Positions 1-11,155 of a stretch of 64,000 bases of DNA are shown here, piece after piece (positions within the stretch are counted from its first letter, which is position 1; each line of letters starts with the position of its first letter). Both the position numbers and the translations under genes were made by a program. Origin of the DNA: Gnetum montanum (Eukaryota; Streptophyta; Gnetopsida; Gnetales; Gnetaceae); NCBI GenBank assembly GCA_015680685.1, contig MNCI01036492.1:82367-146366 (forward strand), given 5' to 3'. Under the pieces are notes generated by a model. That model did no database searches, was not told where the DNA came from, and saw nothing but the letters and a program-made list of their open reading frames with translations.

Positions 1-240
1 TACCAACTATCCACTTCTTTAACTAATGTCCATAGGAATAACTTAAGTTTTTGCCATTTGTTCTGTATGTTTTGTAAGGCACATGCATTATGAAATGCTT
101 GTAAGTGATTCGGAGGATCAGCGTTGTATTCCCCTTCAAATTGTGAGATATTGTTCCTATCTAATCTCTTGATCCTACTATCTTTCTGGTGCCTTGTTGG
201 AATTCTAACAGCCTCAATTATTGAAACACCACTAATTTTG
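1..240 (-). pseudogene. Ty3/gypsy gag fragment of element F (capsid region)
   Basis: Read on the minus strand, this stretch aligns by eye with the capsid part of gag in element A (about 24166-24365) and element C (about 41460-41690). The shared order is a region for TTxPxKAxxW-like capsid sequence followed by a conserved block ending near the word for a short Gln/Ala-rich helix. It is broken by stops and runs off the left edge of the window. It probably belongs to the same minus-strand element as the gag segment at 1996-2660 and the LTR at 3067-3994. However, a diverged copy of its last 40 bases reappears just after the intervening block, so the two pieces may come from different copies. Confidence 0.6.
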
Positions 241-314
241 GCCTAACACTATGAAATGAGAATATCCAGAGTCCTTTTAGCTTTTGGAAGGTAAAAATTT
301 AACTAAGGCATGGA

Positions 315-426
315 ACTCACACTTGGCTTGTCAAGCTAGCTTACTCACGCTCGGCTTGTCAAGCTAGCTTACTCACACTTAGCTTGTCAAGCTAGCTTAC
401 TCATGCTCGACTTGTCAAGCTGAGCT
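315..426. repeat. 28-bp tandem repeat, four units
   Basis: Units start at 315, 343, 371 and 399. Each holds ACTCACRCT, then GGCTTGTCAAGC and an AGCTAGCTT palindromic core. Units differ by a few transitions, mostly C-to-T and G-to-A. Confidence 0.85.
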
Positions 427-1480
427 TGCCCTCAGTGTGAGCAACTCCAATGACTTCAAGATCAAGTCAAAGATGGTTCAATTTGAGGATGCAAGTCATC
501 CTCAAGGATCGCTATTGTCCACTTCAAGTTTTGGCATTCAGGAGTTCAGATTTTCGGCCAGATTGGACAAATTTTCCTAGGTCACATTATGGCCACGCTG
601 GCAGCGTGAGTACAGCGTGAGTGTTGATCACGCCCAACGTGAGCAACTTCAAGAGTCTTAAAACCAAGTCAAAATGGTATGACTTTGAAGATACAAGTCA
701 TCCTCAAGGTCCATTAGTGACTACTTCAAGTCCCAGCCTCCATAATTCTGAACTTCATGTCCAAAATCACAAAGATTTTGTCACTCAAGCTGAGGTCACG
801 CTGAGGTCATGCTGATAGCATGAGTTACCAAAAGTGGCTCAAATTAAAATACACTCAAGCTTAGTTTTCAACATGCAGTTCACTCTCAAGGTTAATCATA
901 GCTAGGAAATTGTTGTACTCAAAGAACAGGCTTCAAAGATAAAAAACTAGTGTGAAATGTGTCATTTTCATCAGGTCACACTAAGGTCATGCTGGTAGCA
1001 TGAGTACAATGTGAGTACTAATCATGTCCAGTCAAAAGCATGCCAAAAACACACTAAGGACACGGTAGGACAAAATAAACTCACGCTGGAAGCATTTGTG
1101 AAATAGAAATGCCTCAAATAGACACAAAACCACTCACATCGACACCCTGCAGCAGTCAATTCATGGATCAAGAAGTTGTAAGCAAGCTGGAGTCAATTTC
1201 TCTTGTTGTACACTATCATTTTTATTATAAATTTTTACCATTTGTGAGCTTGTCAAGCTCTTATGCTCCAAATTGTATCTGCTTCTATGGGTGTAAGCTA
1301 ACTTGCGTAAGCCAACACACGCTATAAGATACAGTGCATCTGATCAAAAATGTAGCCTACCTACGCATGTCCAATTCACACATAGCTATTCATCAAACAC
1401 CTGTTACATGTTCCATTTTTCTCTCATTTCTCAGCCGTTGATTCCATTCATGAATTCTACACTTGAGCCAAGCCAAACCT

Positions 1481-1488
1481 TATAAATA
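1481..1488 (+). promoter_or_regulatory. TATA box of the LTR-like block
   Basis: TATAAATA lies in a CC-rich context about 1.23 kb into the block and is followed by a region free of repeats. This fits the U3/R boundary of an LTR. The assignment is inferred from sequence and position only. Confidence 0.45.
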
Positions 1489-1995
1489 CCCCATCCATTC
1501 ACATAAATGGGGTTGGAAATTTTGAAGGTTGATGGCTTAGGGAGCATCAACAAGCAACTTTGGATGCTTAGGCGCATGGGACTCCTAGCATCCAAGCACC
1601 TGTAAACACATCACTCCGGGGCTTAGCGCTTGACGTGTCATCCACACACACAACTACACTTTGACTGGTGCACATCCTTGTTAAGCAATATAACATAGTT
1701 CATTATTGCCTTCCATTACATTGTTTGCTCTATTTTTATCTACTTTATGCTTCAGTATACGATGTCGTAGTTACACTTTGTTTACATTTCGTACGTTACT
1801 CGTTAAAATAACCCCAGTGCAAGCCATAGCTTACGCTTGGGGAAGTCCTTGGTTGATTTGCGTGCAGACCATCCAAGTCACTCTACCTTTGTTTTCTTTT
1901 CCAATTTTCCCTCCCACGAAGGTAGGGTCGGCTCTGTCTCTTCGGCAATCTTTCGGCATGTGTTTTTTGCTTCCAGCCTCACACCGATGATTTCA

Positions 1996-2660
1996 ATCAG
2001 CACAGTTATGTCTAACATACTTCAAGTAGTGAGTAGGGTTCATCGTGATTGTATCATCCATGGAATATATGATGCCTACGTTGTTCCCTACTCTCCCTTC
2101 TTCTATGTTGTGATGCTCTAAAGTGCCATTGTCCCCTTTCCTAGCTATTTCATCTATGACTTTTAGTTTGCCTATCTTTATTCCCATGGTCTTTTTCTTT
2201 ATGAATGCATCCAGATACTGAAGGAAAGGGTGAAGGAGATGATGAAGGTGAAGAAGAAGGAGAACTATCACCATGACAATGTCTACCACCTTTTCTTCAA
2301 TGATCTTGGCCTTGATCGCAATAGTGATCAGAGTGCCCATCTTTACTGTGTGTCCGTGTCCCTTTTTCGGACCCTTTTTTGCCTGTGGATATCAGAACCT
2401 TGGTTATGAATAGTGGAATGAAGGTTCTCATATATAACCCCTTTGCTAATGTTAAGGGGAGGAACATCATTGTGTGGGAGACTACCTGAGGCAGGTTCGC
2501 CACCCTCATTTTCACTTCAGACATGTGGGACATTCTGTGACCACTTACCCTTCAAAGACTTATGATATCTCTCTTGTTGCAAATCCCTTTGACGTTGTGC
2601 CTTTATTGGATGGTATTCTTCTGAGTCATGATATTACACAACATATTCTGCATGTAAGTG
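1996..2660 (-). pseudogene. gag N-terminal region of element F
   Basis: On the minus strand this segment matches the gag start region of element A (about 24380-24780). Both have an acidic and His/Asp-rich low-complexity stretch (2225-2340) followed downstream by conserved words. Reading frames are broken into pieces of 78 and 115 codons. It lies just downstream of the primer-binding site and LTR at 3049-3994, the expected place for gag. The product would have been the structural polyprotein that forms the virus-like particle. The element is inactive here. Confidence 0.55.
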
Positions 2661-3048
2661 CGTAATGCCAATTCATGTGAGGGCACAAAGAAGTGTGCAT
2701 GGGACTAAACGATCAGGAGGTAACACTATGTTACCTTCTAAGTCTAGCCAACGCAGTTGTTCATTTTGATGGAGGATAAAGGTGAAGTCTGGTATATACT
2801 CATCAGGATGAATATATCCCACTCAAACTTGTTGAGGGATTGGCAGATCAAAGTCATGTGTATTACACTATCGATTGTTTCTTATTTTAGACCTAGGTAG
2901 TGAGGCACTTTTGTACAAAGAAGGAAACATACTTGTCTATTTAGTGTGCAATGTATTTTTGTTTATTATTTTCTCAATCAAACCTAAGGGTTCATTACAA
3001 CAATGTGAATTATTTCCTATGTTCTAATTAGCATATAAACAACTAAGT

Positions 3049-3066
3049 CCTTGGCAATGACGCCAA
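3049..3066 (-). other. Primer-binding site of element F
   Basis: Read on the minus strand, TTGGCGTCATTGCCAAGGAC directly follows the LTR end. It is a decayed version of the TGGCGCCGTTGCC-type site used by plant Tat/Athila-like elements. The same site, with other mutations, follows the LTRs of elements A, B and C. Confidence 0.7.
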
Positions 3067-3994
3067 TGATGAGCGGCGAGATACCTCTATGCTCAACCAT
3101 ATGAATACAATTGTTTCACGCATGATCTGGTTGAATTCCAAGGACTAAGTTCTTATGTGCCCTTGTGGAATAAGGATAGGTTGATTGATTGTTATCTTCC
3201 GAAACTTACTTGTATGTCATGACTGTATGGTTAAGTAAGCTTGAGGCATATGATTTTTATATCTTTTATGTTTTTATATCCTACGCTAGTAGGAAAGGAG
3301 AGAGGTAAATAAGTGACTAATTTAACTTAACTACTCATTAACTAAGTTCTAACTAATCCTAACACCAGCATTCGTTCCCACTTTCCATACACATCCTAAA
3401 CTAGTGCAACACTGTTAGGATTACCAAACGCTAATCGTTACTTGGTTACCAAGCATTACATGCATGCTCGAAGCGGTCGTGCTTATGTAATTTAATGATT
3501 TGCTTAATTGATCAAAATGAATTTTTGTGCTAATAACAGAAATGTAAAGTGCATAAAATAAAATAAATGCATAAGAAAATAAAATAAAAGAAATGTGTAA
3601 GAAAAAAAATCTCTAGTTCTACAACGATGAATTGAAGAGCTCATCTTTATTGCCATATACAAGGTGTGCTTAGGTACACAATGCTCGAATAAAGATTCAT
3701 CCACACCTATACCTCTTGCTATGGGCACTTGGAAAATACTCTAACTTTCAAACAGACTACAAGAGTTTCGCTACTTGACTGCTGAAATAATTCCTTCAAT
3801 TGTGTGCTTGGGCACTGTATTTATAGGTTTGGGAGCAACTACTCTAATAATTAGAGTAACCGCTCTAATAATTAGAATAACTACTAAAGAAATTTCTAGA
3901 GTAACCACTCTAATAATTGGGGTAACTACTAGAGTAACCACTAGAGTAATTGCTCTAATAACTAGAATAACTACTAGAGTAACTGCGCTCATCA
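3067..3994 (-). mobile_element. 5' LTR of element F (family 1)
   Basis: A 928-bp LTR read on the minus strand, with terminal words TGATGAG (3067, plus sense) and CTCATCA (ending 3994). Its R/U5 half (3067-3500) is closely similar to the family 1 LTRs at 16274, 37111, 43102 and 61669, including the GAGATACCTC and TCAACCATA block next to the primer site. Its U3 end differs: it holds CTCTAATAATTAGAG palindromes instead of GATATC palindromes. The 3' partner LTR lies beyond the left edge. Confidence 0.8.
3836..3985. repeat. Palindromic CTAATAATTAG repeat cluster in U3
   Basis: Short degenerate repeats of about 18-24 bases built on CTCTAATAATTAGAG and ACTAGAGTAAC. Because the units are inverted repeats, both strands give similar open frames here. 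Those frames are a by-product and not genes. Confidence 0.75.
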
Positions 3995-4779
3995 TAGAGT
4001 AAGTAAGAGAACCTTAAATCCCATTTAAAAAGGATAAATCAAAATATTGGACTATTGAGAAAGACCCTTAATGTAAACTCATTCGAGAATTTACAAGAGC
4101 TAAGAGGGTTAGTTTGTCATGTGTCCATTCCTAAATAGTGTCATTCCATAACAAGGAGAGGTAATTATTGTAATAAGACCTTTAATGGAAGGGCACATTC
4201 TAATAATGGGTATATCTCTTAAAGGAATTTTTAAGGGGTTTGACATAAAATATTTGTACTAGTAAATTAAAGATCATGTCAACATGGAGTTGGGAAGTGG
4301 ATAAAGGTGAATAATAGGTGCTAGATGAAGTGGGATAGGAAGGAACTTAGCTATACATTTTCATTGAGAGTATGTATAACCATGGTGGTAGTGTTAGATT
4401 ATGTTTAAGAGATAGATATGGAAAGAAGATAATTTTAGGATACCCTCATAGCATGGCCTATATACACTTATTCTTTTCTAAATTATTTATTAATAAAGAA
4501 TGAGATGTCATAAAAGGCTTCTATATTTCTTCTATCTATTTGCTAGACCTCATATAATAGACAAATAAAGAATAATGGGTTGAATAATGGTATGACATAA
4601 TTATGTTGGATATCCTAAGTTAGAGTAGATTCCTAGTTACATTTGGTTTTTAAGGTAAATAAATGTTTCATATCACTTGCATCTCTTTGAATAATTTATT
4701 GATCTCTTTTATAATTACAAGAGAATTCTAGGCCAAGATATATATAAGAGGAAGCTATGTTAACATGTTCATTTCCTAT
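3995..4779. other. AT-rich stretch, nothing recognised
   Basis: No reading frame of note and no recognisable repeat boundary. It is probably decayed LINE or intergenic sequence flanking the LINE relic that follows. Confidence 0.4.
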
Positions 4780-5460
4780 AGGAAAATTATCTGTCTTCTT
4801 AGATAAGTTAAAAATCATAATTTTAGTCTTTTACACATAAAATTGTATTCATGAATGTTGAAAAAAGTCAGTAATGGTATTAACCATTTGTTACAAAAGT
4901 TTTATTGAATTCACTATTGAGATGACATCTTCAACATAAAGTAAGAGCCTAAATGGATCACATCTAGCTATAATTGCAAATTAAGTTATTAGTTTTGTGT
5001 CCATTCTTCAAATTCATCAATAAAAATCCCAAATAAAGTAGGGAAATGAGGATATCCTTATTTTACATAAAAAAACAATTAAATAGGATTCTTTCTTGAC
5101 CATTTGTAAATTGAATGAATGCCTCTTTATAAACTTTTTTAATAGTGGATATTCATATAGCAAGAACTCCTAAATTTTTCAAGTACTTCCATAACTTTTC
5201 TTGCATTACCAAATCATAGGCCTTAGAAAAAACTATAAAACATATAAATATTTTATGTATAAACCTTTTGTCTATCAATACAATATTTTAAAGTAATGAG
5301 ATAGTTTGTAGTAGAATGTTGTTACCTAAATCATACTTGGAAAATTACATGTACTTATTTTCTTTAGTTCATCTTCCAAACATAGATTTTAGAATAGTGC
5401 TTAAAAGATTGAAAAACATATTACTAATTAATATTAGTCTATATTTATTTATGTCTTTTT
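4780..5460 (-). pseudogene. LINE ORF2 reverse transcriptase fragment
   Basis: On the minus strand, three pieces in different frames give the conserved blocks of a non-LTR reverse transcriptase in the right order. First is a YRLILI block near 5450. Next is CFIVFSKAYDLV near 5235 (the FxKAYD motif). Then comes the block after it, with the spacing to IKKVYKEA and FTNG. After that is a PxxPTLFGIFIDEFE block near 5050 (the GxPLSPxLF motif), and finally LLLYVEDV near 4930 in place of the catalytic YADD. Stops and frameshifts interrupt it, and the middle catalytic position is changed to V-E-D. Known role of the family: copies LINE RNA at the target site. This copy is dead. Confidence 0.8.
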
Positions 5461-5555
5461 TTTTCTTTTTTAAATAGTATAGTTAATTTATTAATGAATA
5501 ATTATCCTTTTAACCCCACTTGGAGAGCTAAATTTAACTTTTTCTAATAATGAGA

Positions 5556-5690
5556 TCTTAGCTTAGTGGTAAGACTCTTGATTTGAAAGTTCTAAGTTAT
5601 GAGTTTGATTTTGGTGGGAAATGTTGGGTTATATATCTTAGGGTATACCTATATTACAATTATTTTAGGATTCCAACACCCCCTCTCTAA
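5556..5690 (+). mobile_element. tRNA-derived SINE remnant
   Basis: Polymerase III boxes are visible. An A box TAGCTTAGTGG is near 5562 and a decayed B box AGTTTGATTTT lies about 35 bases further on. The same head with different mutations occurs at 49855. The 3' end is uncertain, and no clear target duplication was found. Confidence 0.55.
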
Positions 5691-6725
5691 ATTTAAGCAT
5701 TAGATACTAATGATCCTTCTATTTAAGAATTTCTTCATGTAACTTATTTAAATCAATAACTTTTTTGAATGTTAATCTTTTCATCTCCTACATTGTGTCA
5801 TCAAAGAAAATCATTAGTGTATTATCATTATTATGAAACTCTTCCATTCTATCATTGCAATGAAATAAAGCTTAATAAAAATTTTCAATATCTTTGAGAG
5901 AGAATACATAGTTTGTTTTGATCTCACTTTAAGATAAATGTCAAAAATATTTAAAATCTTTCTTCATCATTTGTAATATACTAGTCTATCTTTGTCCAAT
6001 AAATTTTCTCTTCTTAGTGTAAATCAAATTTTTATATTACATAATAATCTATGGTGACTTATAAGTATTTAATAAAATTATAGTTATTGTACATTCTTCA
6101 TCAAACAATTATTCGTTATTAGTATGTTGGTTTTGGCCTTTAGAAATATTGATGGTAGTTATAATTAGAGTTTTTGTAAGACTCACATTTGATATTTAAA
6201 TCTTCTAAATTTCATTTTGAAAATTCTCCTTTATTTTAATAGTCACTTTAAAGAGATTTTCCCTTATGAAATACTTAATATGTTGTGTATCTTTTAATAA
6301 GATGAAATATAAAAGATAGTGATAAAATCTAATTGTTTCTTCTTCTACTTTAAGACATTTGATATTACTAATATTTAATAAGCTAGAAAGAAGAAAATCA
6401 ATACTAGAGCTACCTTGTAGTTCTACAAAAGTAAATCCACTTTATTTTGGATATTTATTGATGCTCTTTAAAACCAATAAATCTTGTCCTTATTCCTAAT
6501 CCAAAAAATATTTTCCTTTGTGATTGACATTTTTAACTTTAAAGTACCAATTCCAATTTTTCACATTTCTCATGTTCTAAAAATTCATTAATATTCTAGT
6601 AACTAATAGGAATATGATCAAAACTAATGCTAGCATTAAAGTCATCACATGGAAACATTTTTTCTTTCTATGAAAAACTAGCAACATTTATGTCAAGGAA
6701 TTGAAAGGGAAAATCTCTTGGTAAA
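5691..6725. other. AT-rich stretch, no gene seen
   Basis: Only short frames with many stops. It is the left flank of element E and is continuous with 14946-16268 once E is removed. No family is recognised. Confidence 0.4.
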
Positions 6726-6730
6726 CATTT

Positions 6731-8343
6731 TGTTGATGCATAAATTTTGGACACATCAACACCTAGAAAAACTTGTTTAGGGAGACTATCACCTAGGGTT
6801 CCTCGCGTATGGGTATGAAGACCCAAAAATAGTCTCAACTAGAGAAGGCTATGTGACATTATAGTTAAATGGGGATTGTACCCCCTCTTAGTCACACATG
6901 ATTATCATTTGCCATTGTTCACTGTCAATGGCACCCACTGCTAGGTAGAAAATCCTATTGCCACAAGAACAAGAAAAAAACCCTCATTGTGTAGTAATGC
7001 ATTTCCATCATTGTTGCTTCTCACTAATGCCTAATGCCAAATAGGAAACCCCATTGCTACAGGAATGGAAACCTCACTATTGTAGAAATGAATTATTGGG
7101 CGGTGCAACTTGTAATTGCCAACACTATCATCTCTATGTTGACTACTACTGCTACTAAAAGGGAGAGGGAGAGAGATGTCTTTCCTTCTATCCCCTCCTT
7201 TTTAACTATTGGCTACGTCACTCACCATCCACCACCATTACTACATCATGCATTGTTCACACCATGTGTCGCCACACACTGTGAGTTGCCATGCATCATA
7301 CACCATTGTTGTTTGTGCCATGCACTATCATGCATGCCTACCACATGTAACCCATAGTTGCCACTATTTACACCTATTATGTGCATCATCGTTTTCTACT
7401 ATCATTCGCTTGCTATTGTTCATTGGCTACTAACCACCATCCACCAGTTTACCATGTGTAGCTCATGCTGCACTACTCAATTGCTGAGAGAGAGAGAGAG
7501 AGAGGGAGACCACCTATTCCCTTCAACTGACCACTCACCAGATGCATGATATCCCCCCATGTCGTTGTTGATGCACCTGCTAATTGAAGAGGAGGAGGCC
7601 GAGAGATGTCCCTTATTGTTGGCTATCATTGATCACACCATGCACCATTTGTTGCCTATAGCTTAGTCGTGATGTTTATGGTTTGCCCTTGCCTGATAAC
7701 CCTAGGAGAGAGGAAGATTCTTTGATTCCTCTACTTTCCACCATTGCTCCCATTTCTTTTATAGCAACTCCTATTCAGTGGCATTGAATGCCCACATCTA
7801 CCAAGTACTACAACATGTTTGCCACCTCCACATGTTGCCACTACTGCTACATCGTAACATCCATAGGTCACATAATTGTTAACATTGACATAACATCTAG
7901 CACCATCAATCTTTGTCTTGTATTAGAAGTGTTGCCATTTGGTGTGAGGCAAGAGCCTTTTTCCATCCAAGACGATCACATTCACAGCATTAGTACTGTA
8001 GACCTTTGGCCATTGATATTTGTAGTAGATGTACTATGAATTCAACCAATAGTTTAAATTAAAATACTATAAACTACCATTGCTAATGATACTTTCATGA
8101 TCATATGTTTCATTCTCTATGAGAACCAAGGTTTTCTTATGAATTTGTAGCTTGTTGACCTCTGTGAAATGCTCTACTTACCTAGATTATGTGTATTTTA
8201 TATATGAAGTTAGTTGAGATTTGAATTTTCAAAAGTCTAGAATAGGTTTTAAATCTCATAGCTCTCTTGGAGAACAAGCCTCCTATTGATTAGACCAATA
8301 AGTCATGGCCCCGTGCCTAGCATGGGTGATGTTGGCATCAACA
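6731..8343 (-). mobile_element. 3' LTR of element E
   Basis: Begins TGTTGATGC and ends GCATCAACA (plus sense), the terminal inverted repeat of family 2. It contains the 55-bp stem-loop at 6782-6836, GA-rich microsatellite at about 7486-7506, and CAC/CCA-rich stretches. These give several open frames with no protein-like character. It aligns along its length with 13223-14940. Confidence 0.85.
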
Positions 8344-8358
8344 CTTAGCCCCCAAACT
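8344..8358 (-). other. Polypurine tract of element E
   Basis: On the minus strand TTTGGGGGCTAAG immediately precedes the LTR start. This is the position used to prime plus-strand DNA synthesis. Confidence 0.6.
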
Positions 8359-9705
8359 AGAAATTGCATGCAAGTGTAAGGAGCAAAAAAACCATAGAAA
8401 TCTTAAAAGGACATACAAAAAGATAGAGGATCAAAAAGATAATAAAATAGAGATAAATTAAGATTTGAAAGCAAACTACACTAATCTAAACATGATTAAA
8501 ATAACCATATAATCAAGAGAGAACTAAATGTGGGCCACCCTTACTACATTGTCTTATTTATCCAAGATCAAAACATATACTTTATATAAATCATAACTTT
8601 AACTACACACACACACACACAGATAATTAAAGTGTATAAATAAGATCTCATTCCCAATCTTCTCATAAGGTAAAAGTAAAAATCTATGGACTACTTTGAG
8701 CACAAGACTTATGCCAAATTTAATGAAGAGGATAGGCTTATCTTGAATCATAGATAGCCACAACTTTCAAATTTTCCCTTGGGATTTTTTTTGACATTTA
8801 GAAAGGGAGTGGGTGAAAAGGATTCTTTGATTTTCTCTCTATTTTTTTTTGAATTTAGAAAAATATGTTTTAAAGGGGAATGGAGGCTATGGTGAGGATT
8901 GTTGCTAGACCCCATCACACTCAAGAACCTATTACACTACCAATGAACATGGTATTCATTCTCTTTCTTTTTTCATTTTTTTAGAAAACTTTACTCATGG
9001 TATATTTCATTCTTAAGGTAGGTATTCTAACAAATCTAGACAATTAGCTACATTGCCAAAAAACATGATCTTTTTAGAGCTTTGTCCATGGTGCAGTTCA
9101 ACCCTTGTGTATGTTCTTTTTAATTACAATCGAGATGGCATCATAGTAGGTCTCCTAGGTGGCTAATGGTTCTCAAGTGGAGATAAACACACTTCACCCT
9201 ATTGTTCATAGGATAGCCATGGATCATCACACTTGAGGGCTTGGGCTTATGAGATGGAAAAAGGCATTTTCCAACGCCACCTAGTTATTGTGGCTAACCA
9301 TTCTCTAACTTCACATGTCCTACACTTACATGATCATGATGATTACATGATAAGTTAGCATAAATCCTGTCCTTCATAATCCAACATAACTAATAAAACT
9401 AAAACCTTGAGATAGATTGGGAAGAATCATAGCATTATTGAAATGTATCATATAAAGGAGATTTTATATAACAGTAATAGGATATATCATATAAGCATTA
9501 TACTTGCATTATCTTCCAATGGTGTTATGATGACCCAATGCCCAGTAACTCAAAAGACCATAATGATTACTAAAATCATATGAAAAGCAAAAATCATACC
9601 AAAACTAATATGCTAAGAAAGAAAAGATGGAAATGCAAAGATAATATGCAAATGCAATTATATACAAATGAATGAATGGTGAAGGGGAATAAAACATAAA
9701 ACTAA
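8359..9705 (-). other. 3' non-coding region of element E
   Basis: No reading frame is supported. It contains an (AC)n microsatellite at about 8604-8621. It lies between the integrase tail and the 3' LTR, where long non-coding 3' regions are common in plant gypsy elements. Confidence 0.5.
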
Positions 9706-9935
9706 GGATCTACCAAGTATCCACGTGGGGCATCTAAGTAGAAATGCTTTAGATGAAATGCATTAAAATTTCTATGTAACTTATATCCTTGCAAATAAGC
9801 AATGTTGTAAACATTGAGGCCAATGACATCTATAACTTGGAATGGAGGTGACCACATAGGATAAAACCTACTTTGAGGGCTTGTTTGAATTCTATCTCTT
9901 TTTAGGACTAGATCTCCTATTTTAAAGACTTACAT
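9706..9935 (-). pseudogene. Integrase C-terminal end (element E)
   Basis: The minus strand gives a GPY/F-like end module. It includes a W-S-P-P-F-Q-V-I block, NVYNIAYLQG and NFNAFHLKHFY. The same order is found at the end of the integrase of element D (about 60000-60145: YQVMKV, NVYKIDNLQG, NFNAFHLKHFY). Only this last part remains in E. The zinc-binding and catalytic core are deleted. Family role: binding DNA ends and directing insertion. Confidence 0.75.
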
Positions 9936-10236
9936 ATTTGTTGTCAACCCATCTTTTAACAATTTGTCAATGAACAAGATTATGAAAATTAAATCATAAT
10001 CACAATTCACTTATTTATTCTCTAATGGGAACTAAATTTGAAAAATATGACATCCTTTAACATAGCTTCTTTATTAATTTGAGAAACGTTTAAACATTAA
10101 TCACTAAATTTACCCTTGGAAAATAAAAATTCATGAATATGATCATCATCATCAAAACTTGAAAAGAAAAGATATTATCTATAATAGAATAGGAGTTACA
10201 TTTTCAATAATACTTTTAGAATTCCAAGCATTGTGT

Positions 10237-10644
10237 TTATAAAGTAGTGGTCATTTGAGCTAATAAATTAGGAACATAATTTTCTTCTCTAGGAATGTGT
10301 TCAATGGATATGTCCTCAAAATTTGGCATACCTTCTAATGTTTTAATGGTTAGGATCTCATTCATATTTTTGTCCTCCACTAATGGTGATGCGTCACCCA
10401 AAAGACATGTTTTTCCATTATGTTGATAATAAGGTAAGGCATCTTCATAAATTTCTTTACATTCACTAGAAGCAAAAGGATTTATTTTTGAAATTTCACT
10501 TTCATGGTAATTTATAACATGTTTTCCAAGCCCAACTTTAATAACTCCAATATAAAGACTAGTATTTTTATCTTCCAAATATTGATTTTGTTGATCAAAA
10601 GTTGTTACCACTTGTTTATAGAAAGGCTTTCTTGGTATGACCAT
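10237..10644 (-). pseudogene. Protease-to-RNase H spacer with RNase H tail (element E)
   Basis: A 135-codon open frame on the minus strand. Its first 100 residues match the spacer that follows the protease in element D (shared words YYQHNGKT / FHQNDGKT and EILTI). It then jumps directly to the closing part of an RNase H domain (ISIEHIPREENY, then NLLAQ, the LxHIxRxxNxxADxLA signature). In D the same tail closes a full RNase H at 56855-57233, so the body of the domain has been deleted in E. It supports the order protease, spacer, RNase H for both elements. Confidence 0.65.
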
Positions 10645-10680
10645 GTATTCAGATTTTCCTTTAATAGGAATTAATAATTC

Positions 10681-11040
10681 TCAGAAATCTAAGCTGACGA
10701 AGCCTTCAAACTTGGCTCCAAAAGTCCTAGATAAAAGCACACCATAAGTGGGTGACATATCGACTACTAAAATATCTGTATAACATGTAAAACTAGTGTA
10801 TTGTTTAAGTTGTACTTTTACTTTCTTTAATGACCCTACCACATGTACATTAGATCTATTAAGTTGTATCACATTTCTTGCTTGTGGTAGCAGTCATGCT
10901 CTTGATGTTTTACATACCTCAAGTGGCATGACACTAACAGTTTCTCTAGAATCCATTAAATAATTATGAACATTCTTTCCTAAAATAATCAAAGTTGTCA
11001 GGAGAGGGAGTTGCTCTTTATTTTTTGACATGGAATTGTT
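10681..11040 (-). pseudogene. Retroviral-type aspartic protease (element E)
   Basis: The minus strand shows LMDSRETVSVMP near 10955, the active-site block (usually LxDSGAxxxVMP), with the glycine of D-S-G replaced by arginine. After a stop there follows the second half with NVHVVGSLK, DILVVDM and GVLLSRTF near 10700-10850. These correspond to the flap region and the closing LGR/LSR motif. Family role: cuts the gag-pol polyprotein. Stop codon, frameshift and the active-site change make it non-functional. Confidence 0.7.
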
Positions 11041-11155
11041 TGAATTTTGTATTGATAATGTGTTGGGTCTTTCTACAAAATGAACTTGCCGTTCAGTTGT
11101 TGGAGATTTTTCATTATTGGTCCTGGTGTATGAACTATCTTTTAAATCACATCTT

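Larger units (their letters stand above)
252..1995 (+). mobile_element. LTR-like repeat block inside element F (unclassified family)
   Basis: A 1.7 kb block interrupts the gag similarity of element F. Its ends form a short inverted repeat (TGAAAT at 252, ATTTCA ending at 1995). It has the internal order expected of a plant LTR: a repeat-rich first part (28-bp units at 315-426, then a roughly 200-bp diverged repeat whose two copies start near 438 and 640), a TATA box TATAAATA at 1481-1488 on the plus strand, and about 500 bases of non-coding sequence after it. No convincing 5-bp target duplication was found. No coding capacity is evident. The family is not recognised. Confidence 0.4.

Noticed and set aside
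315-426. Short direct repeats resembling a CRISPR array
   Set aside because: Units are contiguous with no spacers, and the genome is a plant genome.
3771-4002. Overlapping open frames on both strands with repeated Ile/Thr/Val residues
   Set aside because: They come from palindromic repeats in the LTR of element F. Both strands read alike and there is no protein domain.
7486-7506. GA microsatellite as a GAGA-factor promoter element
   Set aside because: It is a simple repeat inside an LTR (also at about 14083), and nothing links it to a start site.
7034-8039. Several His/Cys/Thr-rich plus-strand frames, also at 13668-14579
   Set aside because: They lie in the LTRs of element E, in CAC/CCA-rich sequence, and are not conserved as proteins between the two LTRs.
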